The notes beneath the pieces are model-generated. The model saw only the letters and a program-made list of their open reading frames with translations, searched no databases and had not been told where the DNA came from. A DNA stretch of 6,486 bases from Bacillota bacterium (GTDB lineage Bacteria > Bacillota > Clostridia > Clostridiales > Clostridiaceae), in NCBI GenBank assembly GCA_023424785.1, contig JAFADP010000120.1:1-6486 (forward strand), written 5' to 3'. The position numbers and the translations under genes were made by a program. Below, in pieces: positions 1 through 6,150 of the stretch; position 1 is the stretch's first letter, and the number at the start of each line of letters is the position of its first letter.

Positions 1-137
1 TAACAATAATAGATCCAGGTCATTTTAAAACAGAATGGATAGTATTTTTAGAAGTAATGAAATCTATAGAAAATAAACTTGAAAATATAGAATTTATACA
101 TTCAAAAGTAAGTAAAGATCCATATGAGTTCTTATAA
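1..137 (+). CDS. Nif3-family dinuclear metal-centre protein, C-terminal end (partial)
   Basis: The window opens inside this gene. The readable frame starts at base 3 and gives 44 residues before a TAA stop at 135-137. The fragment starts TIIDPGHFKTEW and ends SKDPYEFL. The D-x-GH-xx-TE pattern near the C-terminus is typical of the Nif3/YqfO family (sometimes annotated GTP cyclohydrolase 1 type 2), whose His and Glu here are ligands of a two-metal site. The helix that follows (FLEVMKSIENKLEN) and the DP-x-x-F-L ending also fit that family. These proteins form hexameric rings; their cellular role is poorly defined. The start, promoter and upstream neighbours lie outside the window. The gene ends 14 bases before a strong hairpin terminator, so it is the last gene of its transcript. 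The family call rests on a short but characteristic stretch. Confidence 0.82.
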   Translation, partial: TIIDPGHFKTEWIVFLEVMKSIENKLENIEFIHSKVSKDPYEFL

Positions 138-150
138 TATGCAATAAAAT

Positions 151-197
151 ATCGTAATTCAGAGAAGTAAGTATATTTCTTTGAATTACGATTTTTT
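151..197 (+). terminator. Intrinsic terminator after the Nif3-family gene, probably bidirectional
   Basis: Arms at 151-166 and 177-192 pair over 16 positions with one G-U wobble, around a 10-base loop, followed by a T run at 192-197. On the opposite strand the hairpin follows the stop of the gene at 206-1576 and is trailed by ATTTTATT, a weaker U-tract. It probably ends both convergent transcripts. Confidence 0.88.
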
Positions 198-205
198 ATA
201 AAAAA

Positions 206-1576
206 TTATATATCAGTTACTTTAGATATAGTAAACCCTTTTTGTTGAAGAGCATCTATTACTCTTTTTAAAGGTGAGTTATCTTTATATTCATAAGTAG
301 GTATATTATTTTTCTCTCCTAATTCTATAAATGAGAAATCTAATCTCGGATGAAAAAATATACTTCCCATATTATTTGTATTTGCATTATATAAGTTATT
401 TATAGCTCCATCAATATTATTTTCAGGTATATAATCTAATGGTGTAGAAATATAATATGAAGAATTATTATATGGACTTAACTGTGGCTTTGTTAAGTCA
501 ACATTTTCTATACCATTATCTTTAAATGGATAATAAAGTATTTTGAAGTATTCTTCAGCAATTTTATTTTGTTCAGCTGTAATTTCATAATGTGGAGCTT
601 CAAAAAACTCTATTGGAATATCTAAGTATTCAGCAGTACTTATAGCTTTTTCTATTTTTTGTCTGAAGTTTTCTGTAGAAGGTACATTATATCCAAATTC
701 AGTACCAATAGCAGACTCCTCATTTCCATTTTGATGAGTATATCCATGAAGTCCTATTATACCAGAGTTGTTAATTAAAAAATCTAATGTATATACAAGT
801 TCAGCATTAGAGAAATCATTTAATGTCATAGGGTCTACATCTATATTACTTGAAGGACAAACGTATCTTGGAATCCATGCAATATGATAAGGAATGTTTT
901 TAGCATCTAAGAACTTCCCTATTATTCTTAATTTCTCTAAAAATTCTTTATCATAACCTTGAGTAGATAAAGCAACATCTTCAATTCTAATATAACCTAC
1001 AGTACTTATTTTAGGAGTATATTTTTCGACGTTGTTAAAAGTTGAATCATTTGATTTACATATTATTGTTTTATTATCTTTATCCCATCTAGTATATAAG
1101 TTTAATATATTAGATAAATCAGAAAAGCTTATATAATATAAATTATTATTATTAATTAAGTCTTTTTTTAATTTAATATTTGAATTTACAACATTATCAT
1201 CTAAATCGAATACATAAGATTCATTATTTAAACTCATAGTTAAAATATTATTTTCTTTTATTAAGGTACCATTTAAATTTTTAACAACTTCATTTAGTGG
1301 GATATAGTATCTATTTTTTTCTAAGTATATAGGATAAGAGAATGATATTGGTATTCCATCTATAGAAATAGAGATATTATCTTCAGATAAACTTAAATTT
1401 GAAATATTATTTTCATTTATATTTGTTATATCAAGACTTGCACCTTTGTTATTATTTTCTTTAAGTTCACTTTTATTCATAGTAGAACTTTCTTTTAAAG
1501 ATTGGTTTTCTTTTGTACTATTACACCCCATAAGTACAAAAGATAAAGCAATAAATAATGCTAAATATTTTTTCAT
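206..1576 (-). CDS. DUF2334 polysaccharide-deacetylase-like lipoprotein with stalk domain
   Basis: This is a 456-residue exported lipoprotein, anchored on the outer face of the membrane. Residues 1-18 are a signal peptide ending in the lipobox L15-M16-G17-C18. Residues 19-65 are a low-complexity Asn/Ser/Lys linker. Residues 66-174 resemble a copper amine oxidase N-terminal stalk domain (short beta repeats with YYIPL and LYYISF). Residues 190-456 match DUF2334, a relative of NodB polysaccharide deacetylases: GYIRIEDV with E199/D200, the metal-type motif H277-GYT-H281, FEAPH with H329, and FFHPR with H409. The position where classical NodB enzymes have R-x-P seems to read E-A-P, so the substrate and even activity are open. 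The likely role is trimming of a surface glycan or wall polymer (inference). Start: ATG at 1574-1576 lies 7 bases after AAAGGGGAAA and opens a perfect signal peptide. The gene is monocistronic and convergent with the Nif3-family gene. Confidence 0.88.
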   Translation of the reverse strand: MKKYLALFIALSFVLMGCNSTKENQSLKESSTMNKSELKENNNKGASLDITNINENNISNLSLSEDNISISIDGIPISFSYPIYLEKNRYYIPLNEVVKNLNGTLIKENNILTMSLNNESYVFDLDDNVVNSNIKLKKDLINNNNLYYISFSDLSNILNLYTRWDKDNKTIICKSNDSTFNNVEKYTPKISTVGYIRIEDVALSTQGYDKEFLEKLRIIGKFLDAKNIPYHIAWIPRYVCPSSNIDVDPMTLNDFSNAELVYTLDFLINNSGIIGLHGYTHQNGNEESAIGTEFGYNVPSTENFRQKIEKAISTAEYLDIPIEFFEAPHYEITAEQNKIAEEYFKILYYPFKDNGIENVDLTKPQLSPYNNSSYYISTPLDYIPENNIDGAINNLYNANTNNMGSIFFHPRLDFSFIELGEKNNIPTYEYKDNSPLKRVIDALQQKGFTISKVTDI

Positions 1577-1617
1577 ATGCTTTCCCCTTTCAATTATCTT
1601 TTAAGCTTTTCATATAT

Positions 1618-1646
1618 ATTATATTATATGTTATAAAAATTGTTAA
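1618..1646 (-). promoter_or_regulatory. Sigma-A-type promoter of the DUF2334 lipoprotein gene
   Basis: Read on the minus strand, the -35 is TTAACA (1641-1646) and the -10 is TATAAT (1618-1623), with a 17-base spacer. Transcription should start near 1611, giving a leader of about 35 bases that contains the AAAGGGG ribosome site. The element lies in the short gap between this gene and the small membrane-protein gene on the other strand. Confidence 0.72.
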
Positions 1647-1652
1647 GGTGGG
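1645..1652 (+). promoter_or_regulatory. Ribosome binding site that sets the start of the small membrane protein
   Basis: AAGGTGGG matches the Shine-Dalgarno core AAGGAGG with one change. It ends 7 bases before the in-frame ATT at 1660, the normal distance. The in-frame GTG at 1648 lies inside the site and has no Shine-Dalgarno sequence of its own. No ATG exists in this frame between here and the membrane segments, so the site favours an ATT start. Confidence 0.5.
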
Positions 1653-1659
1653 ATTATCG

Positions 1660-1887
1660 ATTAGTAAGAAGTATAACAATCCTTTTGATAATATAAGAGA
1701 AAACTGTGAACGCTTTTATAATAAAGGATTTAAAAGATGGAGAAGTTGCCCTATATTTCTATTTATAAGTCCAGGAAAGCTTATAGCTTTATGTGGTGTT
1801 TTTATAACTATGTTACTATGTGGAGTTGGTCTTTACGGATTCATTGTAATAATATTATTATTACTTCTATTTATATTTGTTCCATAA
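1660..1887 (+). CDS. Small membrane protein of unknown function, probable ATT start
   Basis: Starting at ATT 1660 (read as Met), this gives 75 residues and ends at TAA 1885-1887. The first 40 or so residues are polar and basic (SKKYNNPFDNIRENCERFYN, then KGFKRWRSCP). About 30 residues follow that form one or two membrane helices with a central glycine-rich turn (LIALCGVF, LLCGVGLYGF), ending IFVP. Three cysteines lie in the polar part or at the membrane edge. I do not recognise a named family. The open frame extends up to 1558, but that part lies over the start of the divergent lipoprotein gene and has no ribosome site. Alternatives are a GTG start at 1648 or a base error at the start codon. 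A weak promoter is possible (TATAAA at 1632-1637). The rnpB promoter follows 60 bases later, so it is probably monocistronic. Confidence 0.6.
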   Translation: MSKKYNNPFDNIRENCERFYNKGFKRWRSCPIFLFISPGKLIALCGVFITMLLCGVGLYGFIVIILLLLLFIFVP

Positions 1888-1947
1888 GAATATGTTAAAA
1901 AATCCACAATTGACAAAATATTTTATTAATAAAAATTAAATAATTCC

Positions 1948-1976
1948 TTGTAATAAACAATTTATTATGTTATCAT
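1948..1976 (+). promoter_or_regulatory. rnpB promoter with extended -10
   Basis: A -35 of TTGTAA (1948-1953) and a -10 of TATCAT (1971-1976) are separated by 17 bases. TG at 1968-1969 makes an extended -10 (TGnTATCAT). The predicted start, about 1982-1984, coincides with the 5' arm of the RNase P P1 helix, which supports both calls. Confidence 0.72.
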
Positions 1977-1980
1977 TAGC

Positions 1981-2331
1981 TTTGCGAGTAAGACATGCAA
2001 TCGCTGCTAGCTTAGAGCTAGGAGAGGAAAGTCGGGGCTCCATAGGGCAGGGTGCTGGATAACGTCCAGTCAAGGCGACTTGAAGGATAGTGCAACAGAG
2101 ATATACCGCCTAAGTTTCTTAGGCAAGGGTGGAAAGGCGAGGTAAGAGCTCACCAGCGTGATGGCGACTTCACGGCTATGTAAACCCCACCTGGAGCAAG
2201 ACCGAATAGAGAGGCAATTAAGGAGTGGCCCGCTCCGCCTCTGGGTGTGTCGCTTGAACCTATTGGCAACAATAGGTCTAGATAGATGATTGCTTAATAC
2301 AGAACCCCGCTTACGGCTTATCTCGTAAACA
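1981..2331 (+). ncRNA. rnpB: RNase P catalytic RNA, bacterial class A
   Basis: This is the RNA subunit of RNase P, which removes 5' leaders from precursor tRNAs. The terminal helix P1 forms between 1981-1991 and 2317-2329 (TTTGCGAG with CTCGTAAA, plus TAAG with CTTA around one bulge). Conserved core blocks are in order: GAGGAAAGTC at 2024-2033, CATAGGGCAGG near 2041, AGTGCAACAGAGA near 2089, GGTAAGAGCTCACC near 2140, GTAAACCCCACC near 2181, GCAAGACCGAATAG near 2197, and ACAGAA with GCTTA at 2299-2313. The P6 contact (GGGC 2045-2048 with GCCC 2228-2231) and the P16/P17 arm mark class A rather than the Bacillus class B. GGT at 2244-2246 is the expected site for the tRNA CCA end. It is visibly more GC-rich than the flanks. 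P4 carries an unusual base-pair swap, described in the findings. It has its own promoter and terminator. Confidence 0.97.
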
Positions 2332-2339
2332 TTGTTTAG

Positions 2340-2369
2340 AACACTAGGATAAAACCTAGTGTTTTTTTT
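2340..2369 (+). terminator. Intrinsic terminator of rnpB
   Basis: A perfect 9-base stem (2340-2348 with 2355-2363) around a 6-base loop is followed by an almost unbroken T run to 2369. It begins about 10 bases after the RNase P RNA. It insulates the iron-regulated promoter that starts at 2387. Confidence 0.92.
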
Positions 2370-2386
2370 ATTTTAGAAAATTTTTA

Positions 2387-2416
2387 TTGACAATGATATT
2401 AATTCTCATATATACT
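2387..2416 (+). promoter_or_regulatory. Promoter of the yclNOPQ siderophore operon
   Basis: A consensus -35 TTGACA (2387-2392) and a -10 TATACT (2411-2416) are separated by 18 bases. Transcription should begin near 2423, leaving a leader of about 60 bases before the ATG at 2486. A Fur-type box fills the spacer and two more lie just downstream, so the promoter should be strong but shut off by iron. Confidence 0.82.
2394..2408 (+). promoter_or_regulatory. Fur box 1, inside the promoter spacer
   Basis: TGATATTAATTCTCA matches 12 of 14 informative positions of the 7-1-7 Fur consensus TGATAATnATTATCA. It lies between the -35 and -10 hexamers, where bound Fur would exclude RNA polymerase. Fur itself is not encoded in the window, so the regulator is inferred. 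Confidence 0.72.
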
Positions 2417-2428
2417 CTCATTAGATAG

Positions 2429-2443
2429 TGATAATTATTATCA
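2429..2443 (+). promoter_or_regulatory. Fur box 2, perfect 7-1-7 palindrome
   Basis: TGATAATTATTATCA is an exact 7-1-7 inverted repeat and matches all 14 informative positions of the Firmicute Fur consensus. It begins about 5 bases after the predicted transcription start. It is the strongest evidence that the operon is repressed by Fur with iron. Confidence 0.9.
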
Positions 2444-2445
2444 TA

Positions 2446-2460
2446 AGTTAATCATTATCA
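2446..2460 (+). promoter_or_regulatory. Fur box 3, in the yclN leader
   Basis: AGTTAATCATTATCA matches 12 of 14 positions of the Fur consensus, with a perfect right half. It starts two bases after box 2, centre-to-centre 17 bases, and could allow adjacent dimers to bind. It ends 25 bases before the yclN start codon. Confidence 0.7.
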
Positions 2461-2485
2461 AACGTTAATAGGGAAAGGAAAAAGT

Positions 2486-3439
2486 ATGAGAAAGAGATAT
2501 ATGTTTATTATATTAATAATTTTATCTATAGTATCTTTGTTTATTGGAGCACATAGCATAACATTAAATGATCTTATTTCAGGAAATACAGATAAAATAA
2601 GTGTGTTCTTTATAAGTAGAGTGCCAAGATTATTAAGTATAGTAATTTCAGGAATAGCACTTAGTATTGCAGGAGTTATAATGCAACAAATAAGTAGTAA
2701 TAAATTTGTATCTCCAACTACAGCAGCAACAATTGATTCTGCAAAGCTTGGTGTTTTAGTGTCCACGTTATTATTTACATCAGTAAATTTAGTAGAAAAG
2801 ATGATAGTATCATTAATATTTGCTGTACTTGGAACAATAGTATTTATGAGAATTCTTAATAGAGTTAAATTTAAGAATGTTGTATTTGTTCCACTTGTAG
2901 GTATTATGGTTGGAAATGTAATAGGTTCAATTACAGATTATTTAGCTTATAAAAATAACTTAGTTCAAAATATGACTTCATTTTTACAGGGAGATTTTTC
3001 AACTATATTAAGAGGTAATTATGAATTATTATTTTTAACAATACCATTACTTATAATTTCTTTTATGTATGCTAAGAAATTTACAATAGTATCTATGGGA
3101 GAAGATATAAGTGCAAATTTAGGAATAAGTTATAAAAAAATAGTACAGCTTGGAGTAATTATTGTTTCATTAATATCTTCATTAGTTGTAATAACTGTTG
3201 GAAGTATACCATTTATAGGACTTGTAGTTCCTAATATAATATCAATGTTTAATGGTGATAACTTAAGTGAAAATATAGGACTTACTGCTTTATTTGGAGG
3301 AGTATTTGTTTTAATCTGTGATATTATTGGAAGATTAGTTATATATCCTTTTGAAGTTCCTATAAGTTTAACAGTAGGAGTAATAGGTAGTGGAATATTC
3401 CTATTCTTAGTGTTAAGGAGGGCAAAAAGTGAAGGCTAA
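2486..3439 (+). CDS. yclN: Ferric-siderophore ABC transporter permease, YclN type
   Basis: This 317-residue FecCD-family permease is one half of the membrane channel that imports a ferric siderophore. Length and sequence track B. subtilis YclN (about 316 residues) from end to end. Family blocks visible are SRVPRL at 44-49, MQQIS with NKFVSPTTA at 66-80, LQGDF at 167-171, the coupling helix MGEDISANLG at 204-213 that docks on the ATPase, and GSIPFIGLVVPN at 239-250. Hydrophobic stretches suggest eight to ten helices, the first at residues 5-21. The ATG at 2486 follows a GGGAAAGG ribosome site by 7 bases and gives a start like YclN. It is the first gene of the operon, directly behind the Fur-controlled promoter, and ends in an 11-base overlap with yclO. 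The Bacillus relative carries petrobactin; the substrate here is not shown by sequence. Confidence 0.95.
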   Translation: MRKRYMFIILIILSIVSLFIGAHSITLNDLISGNTDKISVFFISRVPRLLSIVISGIALSIAGVIMQQISSNKFVSPTTAATIDSAKLGVLVSTLLFTSVNLVEKMIVSLIFAVLGTIVFMRILNRVKFKNVVFVPLVGIMVGNVIGSITDYLAYKNNLVQNMTSFLQGDFSTILRGNYELLFLTIPLLIISFMYAKKFTIVSMGEDISANLGISYKKIVQLGVIIVSLISSLVVITVGSIPFIGLVVPNIISMFNGDNLSENIGLTALFGGVFVLICDIIGRLVIYPFEVPISLTVGVIGSGIFLFLVLRRAKSEG

Positions 3440-4397
3440 AAAACAAAGCATAAATGATAAAAATAAGTTATATATACTTGGAGCAATAGCATTTTTGTGT
3501 GTATCAGTATTTTTATTATATGGACTTAATGAAAATAATTATAGATATAACTTGTCTAGAAGAATACCAAAGGTTATTGCAATTATAATAACAGGTGGAA
3601 GTATAGCTTATTCTTCTATAATATTTCAAACTATAACTAATAATAGAATAATCACACCAAGTGTCTTAGGTTTAGATTCATTATATGGATTTTTACAAAG
3701 CTTTGTAGTATTTGTATTTGGTGCATCTAGTATAGTAATGACAGATGGAAGAATAAATTTCTTATTATCAACATTACTTATGCTTGGAGGAAGTACCTTA
3801 TTATATAAGTTACTACTTAAGGATGGAAAAACTAATATTTACTTTTTATTATTAGTTGGTACTATATTTGGTACGTTTTTTAAAAGTTTATCAACTTTTA
3901 TGCAAGTTCTTATAGATCCAAATGACTATGAAACATTACAAGCAAAGTTATTTGCATCATTTAATAATGTTAATACAGATATATTATTTATAGTTATTAT
4001 AATAATTTTAATAATTTTTGCGGTTGTTTATGAAGATACTAAAAAGTTAGATGTAATGCATCTTGGTAGAGATAACTCTATAAGTCTCGGAGTAGATTAC
4101 GATAAATTATCAAAGAAGCTTTTAATAATAGTGTCCATATTGATTTCTATATCAACTGCTTTAGTTGGATCAATAACATTTTTAGGTATATTAGTTGTAA
4201 ATCTTTCTTATGAATTCATTAATACATATAAACATAAGTATCTTATAGCTTGTTCAATACTTATGAGCACTATAGCTTTAGTAGGAGGACAGTTTATAGT
4301 AGAAAGATTATTAAACTATAATACAAAGGTAAGCATAATTATAAACTTTATTGGAGGAGTTTATTTCCTATATTTATTACTAAAGGAGAATAAATAA
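3429..4397 (+). CDS. yclO: Ferric-siderophore ABC transporter permease, YclO type
   Basis: This 322-residue FecCD permease is the partner of YclN in the heterodimeric channel. It matches the YclO branch: RRIPK at 44-48, FQTITNNRIITPSVLGLDSL at 66-85, the stretch STFMQVLIDPND at 155-166, FASFNNVNTD at 175-184, the ATPase-docking loop LGRDNSISLGVDYDK at 212-226, and GSITFLGILVVNL at 247-259. Hydrophobic helices begin at about residues 13 and 48, and the protein ends YFLYLLLKENK. It starts at GTG 3429, 6 bases after a strong AAGGAGGG site, and overlaps the end of yclN by 11 bases, so translation is probably coupled. No ATG gives a better start. Its stop shares one base with the ATG of the ATPase gene. 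Confidence 0.95.
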   Translation: MKAKKQSINDKNKLYILGAIAFLCVSVFLLYGLNENNYRYNLSRRIPKVIAIIITGGSIAYSSIIFQTITNNRIITPSVLGLDSLYGFLQSFVVFVFGASSIVMTDGRINFLLSTLLMLGGSTLLYKLLLKDGKTNIYFLLLVGTIFGTFFKSLSTFMQVLIDPNDYETLQAKLFASFNNVNTDILFIVIIIILIIFAVVYEDTKKLDVMHLGRDNSISLGVDYDKLSKKLLIIVSILISISTALVGSITFLGILVVNLSYEFINTYKHKYLIACSILMSTIALVGGQFIVERLLNYNTKVSIIINFIGGVYFLYLLLKENK

Positions 4398-5203
4398 TGA
4401 TAGAAATTAAGAATATAACAAAAAGATATGGTGATAAGACAGTAGTTGATAATGTTTCCTTTAATATAGAAAAAGGTAAGATAACTTCTCTTATAGGACC
4501 TAATGGAGCTGGTAAAAGTACACTTTTAACAATGCTTACTCCTGTTGGTCAAAAAGATGGTGGAGAAGTTTATATTGAGGGAAAAAAATTAGAAGATTGG
4601 AATAAAGAAGAGTTAGCAAAGAAAATAGCTATACTAAAGCAAGCTAATAATATAAATATTAGACTTACAATAAAGGAACTTGTAGAGTTTGGGAGATTTC
4701 CATACTGTCAAGGAAGACTTAAAGAAGAAGACCATAAGTATGTAGCCGAAGCTATTAATTATATGGGATTAGATGACATAAAAAATAGATATTTAGATGA
4801 GCTTAGTGGAGGTCAAAGACAAAGAGCTTTTATAGCAATGGTAATAGCTCAAAATACTGAATATATATTTTTGGACGAGCCTCTGAATAACTTAGATATA
4901 AAACATTCAGTAGAAATGATGAAAGTTCTTCAAAGTTTAGTTAGGGAATTAAATAAAACTGTAGTAATTGTAATGCATGATATTAATTTTGCATCATGTT
5001 ATTCAGATAATATAGTTGTTATGAAACATGGAAAGCTTATAAAGGCTTCTGAGGCAGACTTTGTAATAAATAAGGAATTATTAGAAGAAATTTATGAAAT
5101 AGATTTTGATATAAAAAACATACATGGTAATAAAATTTGTGTTTATTATTGCAATAATAAATGTGAAAAATGTGAGAAGAAAGGAAGAGAAGTAAATGAA
5201 TAA
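4397..5203 (+). CDS. yclP: Ferric-siderophore ABC transporter ATP-binding protein, YclP type
   Basis: This 268-residue cytoplasmic ATPase should work as a homodimer driving YclN/YclO. All ABC motifs are intact: Walker A GPNGAGKST at 34-42, Q-loop Q82, signature LSGGQRQRA at 136-144, Walker B YIFLDEP at 156-162, D-loop NNLD at 164-167 and H-loop H194. FGRFPYCQGRL (98-108) is typical of the siderophore/FecE branch. The ATG at 4397 overlaps the yclO stop by one base and lies 8 bases after AAGGAG. The usual YclP ending, about ICVYY (247-251), is followed by a 17-residue tail with three extra cysteines. Together with C248 these make C-x3-C-x3-C-x2-C at 248, 252, 256 and 259. I recall the B. subtilis protein as about 252 residues without this tail. 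The last three codons overlap the start of the binding-protein gene. Confidence 0.95.
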   Translation: MIEIKNITKRYGDKTVVDNVSFNIEKGKITSLIGPNGAGKSTLLTMLTPVGQKDGGEVYIEGKKLEDWNKEELAKKIAILKQANNINIRLTIKELVEFGRFPYCQGRLKEEDHKYVAEAINYMGLDDIKNRYLDELSGGQRQRAFIAMVIAQNTEYIFLDEPLNNLDIKHSVEMMKVLQSLVRELNKTVVIVMHDINFASCYSDNIVVMKHGKLIKASEADFVINKELLEEIYEIDFDIKNIHGNKICVYYCNNKCEKCEKKGREVNE

Positions 5204-6143
5204 AAAGGTTGTAAGTATTGTATCAATTATTATTATACTATTAATTGGAGGTTTTGCATTTACTAAGTTAAATAGTAAGCCACAAGAATCAGAAAAGATA
5301 GAAGAAAGTATAACTATAGAACATTCAAGCGGAAAAACAGAAGTAAAGAAAAATCCAGAAACAGTGGTTGTATTAAATTATGGTGCTCTTGATGTATTAG
5401 ATACTTTAGGTGTAGAAGTTGCAGCATTACCTGCTCAAGGACTACCAACATATTTAGAAGAATATAAAGATGAAAAGTATGTTGATTTAGGTGGTTTAAA
5501 AGAATTTGATTTAGAAGCTATAAATGAATTAAATCCAGATTTAATCATAATAGAAGGAAGACAAGCTGATTATTATGAAGATTTATCTTCAATAGCACCA
5601 ACAATAAATCTTGCAGGAGATTCACTTGATTACATAGGAAGTCTTGAAGAGAGTGCTACTATATTAGGTCAAATATTTGATAAAGAAGATGAAGTTTATG
5701 AAAAGTTAGAATCAGTAAAATCAGAACTTGCAGAAGTTAAAGAAGAAGTAGAAAGTTTAAATGTAGATGCATCACTTCTATTTGTAGCAGATAGTTCATT
5801 AAGTGTGTTTGGAGAACAATCAAGATTTAATATGCTATATAATGAATTTGGATTTACTATAAATGATGCTAATGTAGGAGATTCTAAACATGGAGAATCT
5901 ATATCTTATGAATATGTATTAGAAAAGAATCCTGATTATATATTCATAGTAGATAAGAATGCAGTAACAGGAACAGATAATAATACTGCTAAGGAAATAG
6001 TAGAAAATGAATTAGTTAAAAAGACTAAAGCATATAAAAATGATAAAATAATATACTTAGATTCACAAGCTTGGTATGTTGGGGGAACAGGATTTAAAGC
6101 TGTTGAAACAAGAATAAATGATATAAAGGAAGCAATAAAATAA
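5196..6143 (+). CDS. yclQ: Ferric-siderophore substrate-binding protein, YclQ type, without lipobox
   Basis: This 315-residue periplasmic-binding-protein-type receptor (FecB/CeuE/YclQ family) captures the ferric siderophore outside the membrane. A hydrophobic segment at residues 5-22 is followed by a charged linker to about 38. Lobe 1 starts at ITIEHSSGKTEVKKNPETVV and includes LPTYLEEYKDEKYVDLGGLKE-like family sequence and R122 in EGRQAD. A long charged helix (about 162-188) joins the lobes. Lobe 2 includes FGEQSRF (R210), KHGESISYEY and YLDSQAWYVGG. R122 and R210 align, from memory, with pocket arginines of B. subtilis YclQ. The protein has no cysteine at all, so the usual lipid anchor is impossible. 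The ATG at 5196 is 8 bases inside the end of yclP, with AAAGGAAG upstream. It is the last gene of the operon, followed 7 bases later by the terminator hairpin. Confidence 0.95.
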   Translation: MNKKVVSIVSIIIILLIGGFAFTKLNSKPQESEKIEESITIEHSSGKTEVKKNPETVVVLNYGALDVLDTLGVEVAALPAQGLPTYLEEYKDEKYVDLGGLKEFDLEAINELNPDLIIIEGRQADYYEDLSSIAPTINLAGDSLDYIGSLEESATILGQIFDKEDEVYEKLESVKSELAEVKEEVESLNVDASLLFVADSSLSVFGEQSRFNMLYNEFGFTINDANVGDSKHGESISYEYVLEKNPDYIFIVDKNAVTGTDNNTAKEIVENELVKKTKAYKNDKIIYLDSQAWYVGGTGFKAVETRINDIKEAIK

Positions 6144-6150
6144 TTAAATA

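Noticed and set aside
151..192. Long inverted repeats (here and at 6151-6195) as possible mobile-element ends
   Set aside because: The two hairpins are unrelated in sequence, each lies just after stop codons, and T tracts follow them. No transposase is present, so they are terminators.
1558..1659. Longer N-terminus for the small membrane protein from ATG 1558
   Set aside because: It runs over the first codons and promoter of the divergent lipoprotein gene, lacks a ribosome site, and the extra residues look like translated intergenic AT-rich DNA.
1910..1915. Perfect TTGACA as a possible -35 for rnpB
   Set aside because: No credible -10 lies 16-19 bases downstream (AAATTA and similar), whereas TTGTAA with extended TGTTATCAT places the start exactly at the P1 helix.
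2417..2485. Riboswitch or other structured leader in front of yclN
   Set aside because: The leader is only about 60 bases, is filled by Fur-type palindromes, and shows no conserved aptamer pattern or terminator/antiterminator pair.
2458..2766. Minus-strand open frame of 102 codons
   Set aside because: It lies antisense over the start of yclN and the Fur box 3 region, and has no family resemblance. It is a shadow of the permease reading frame.
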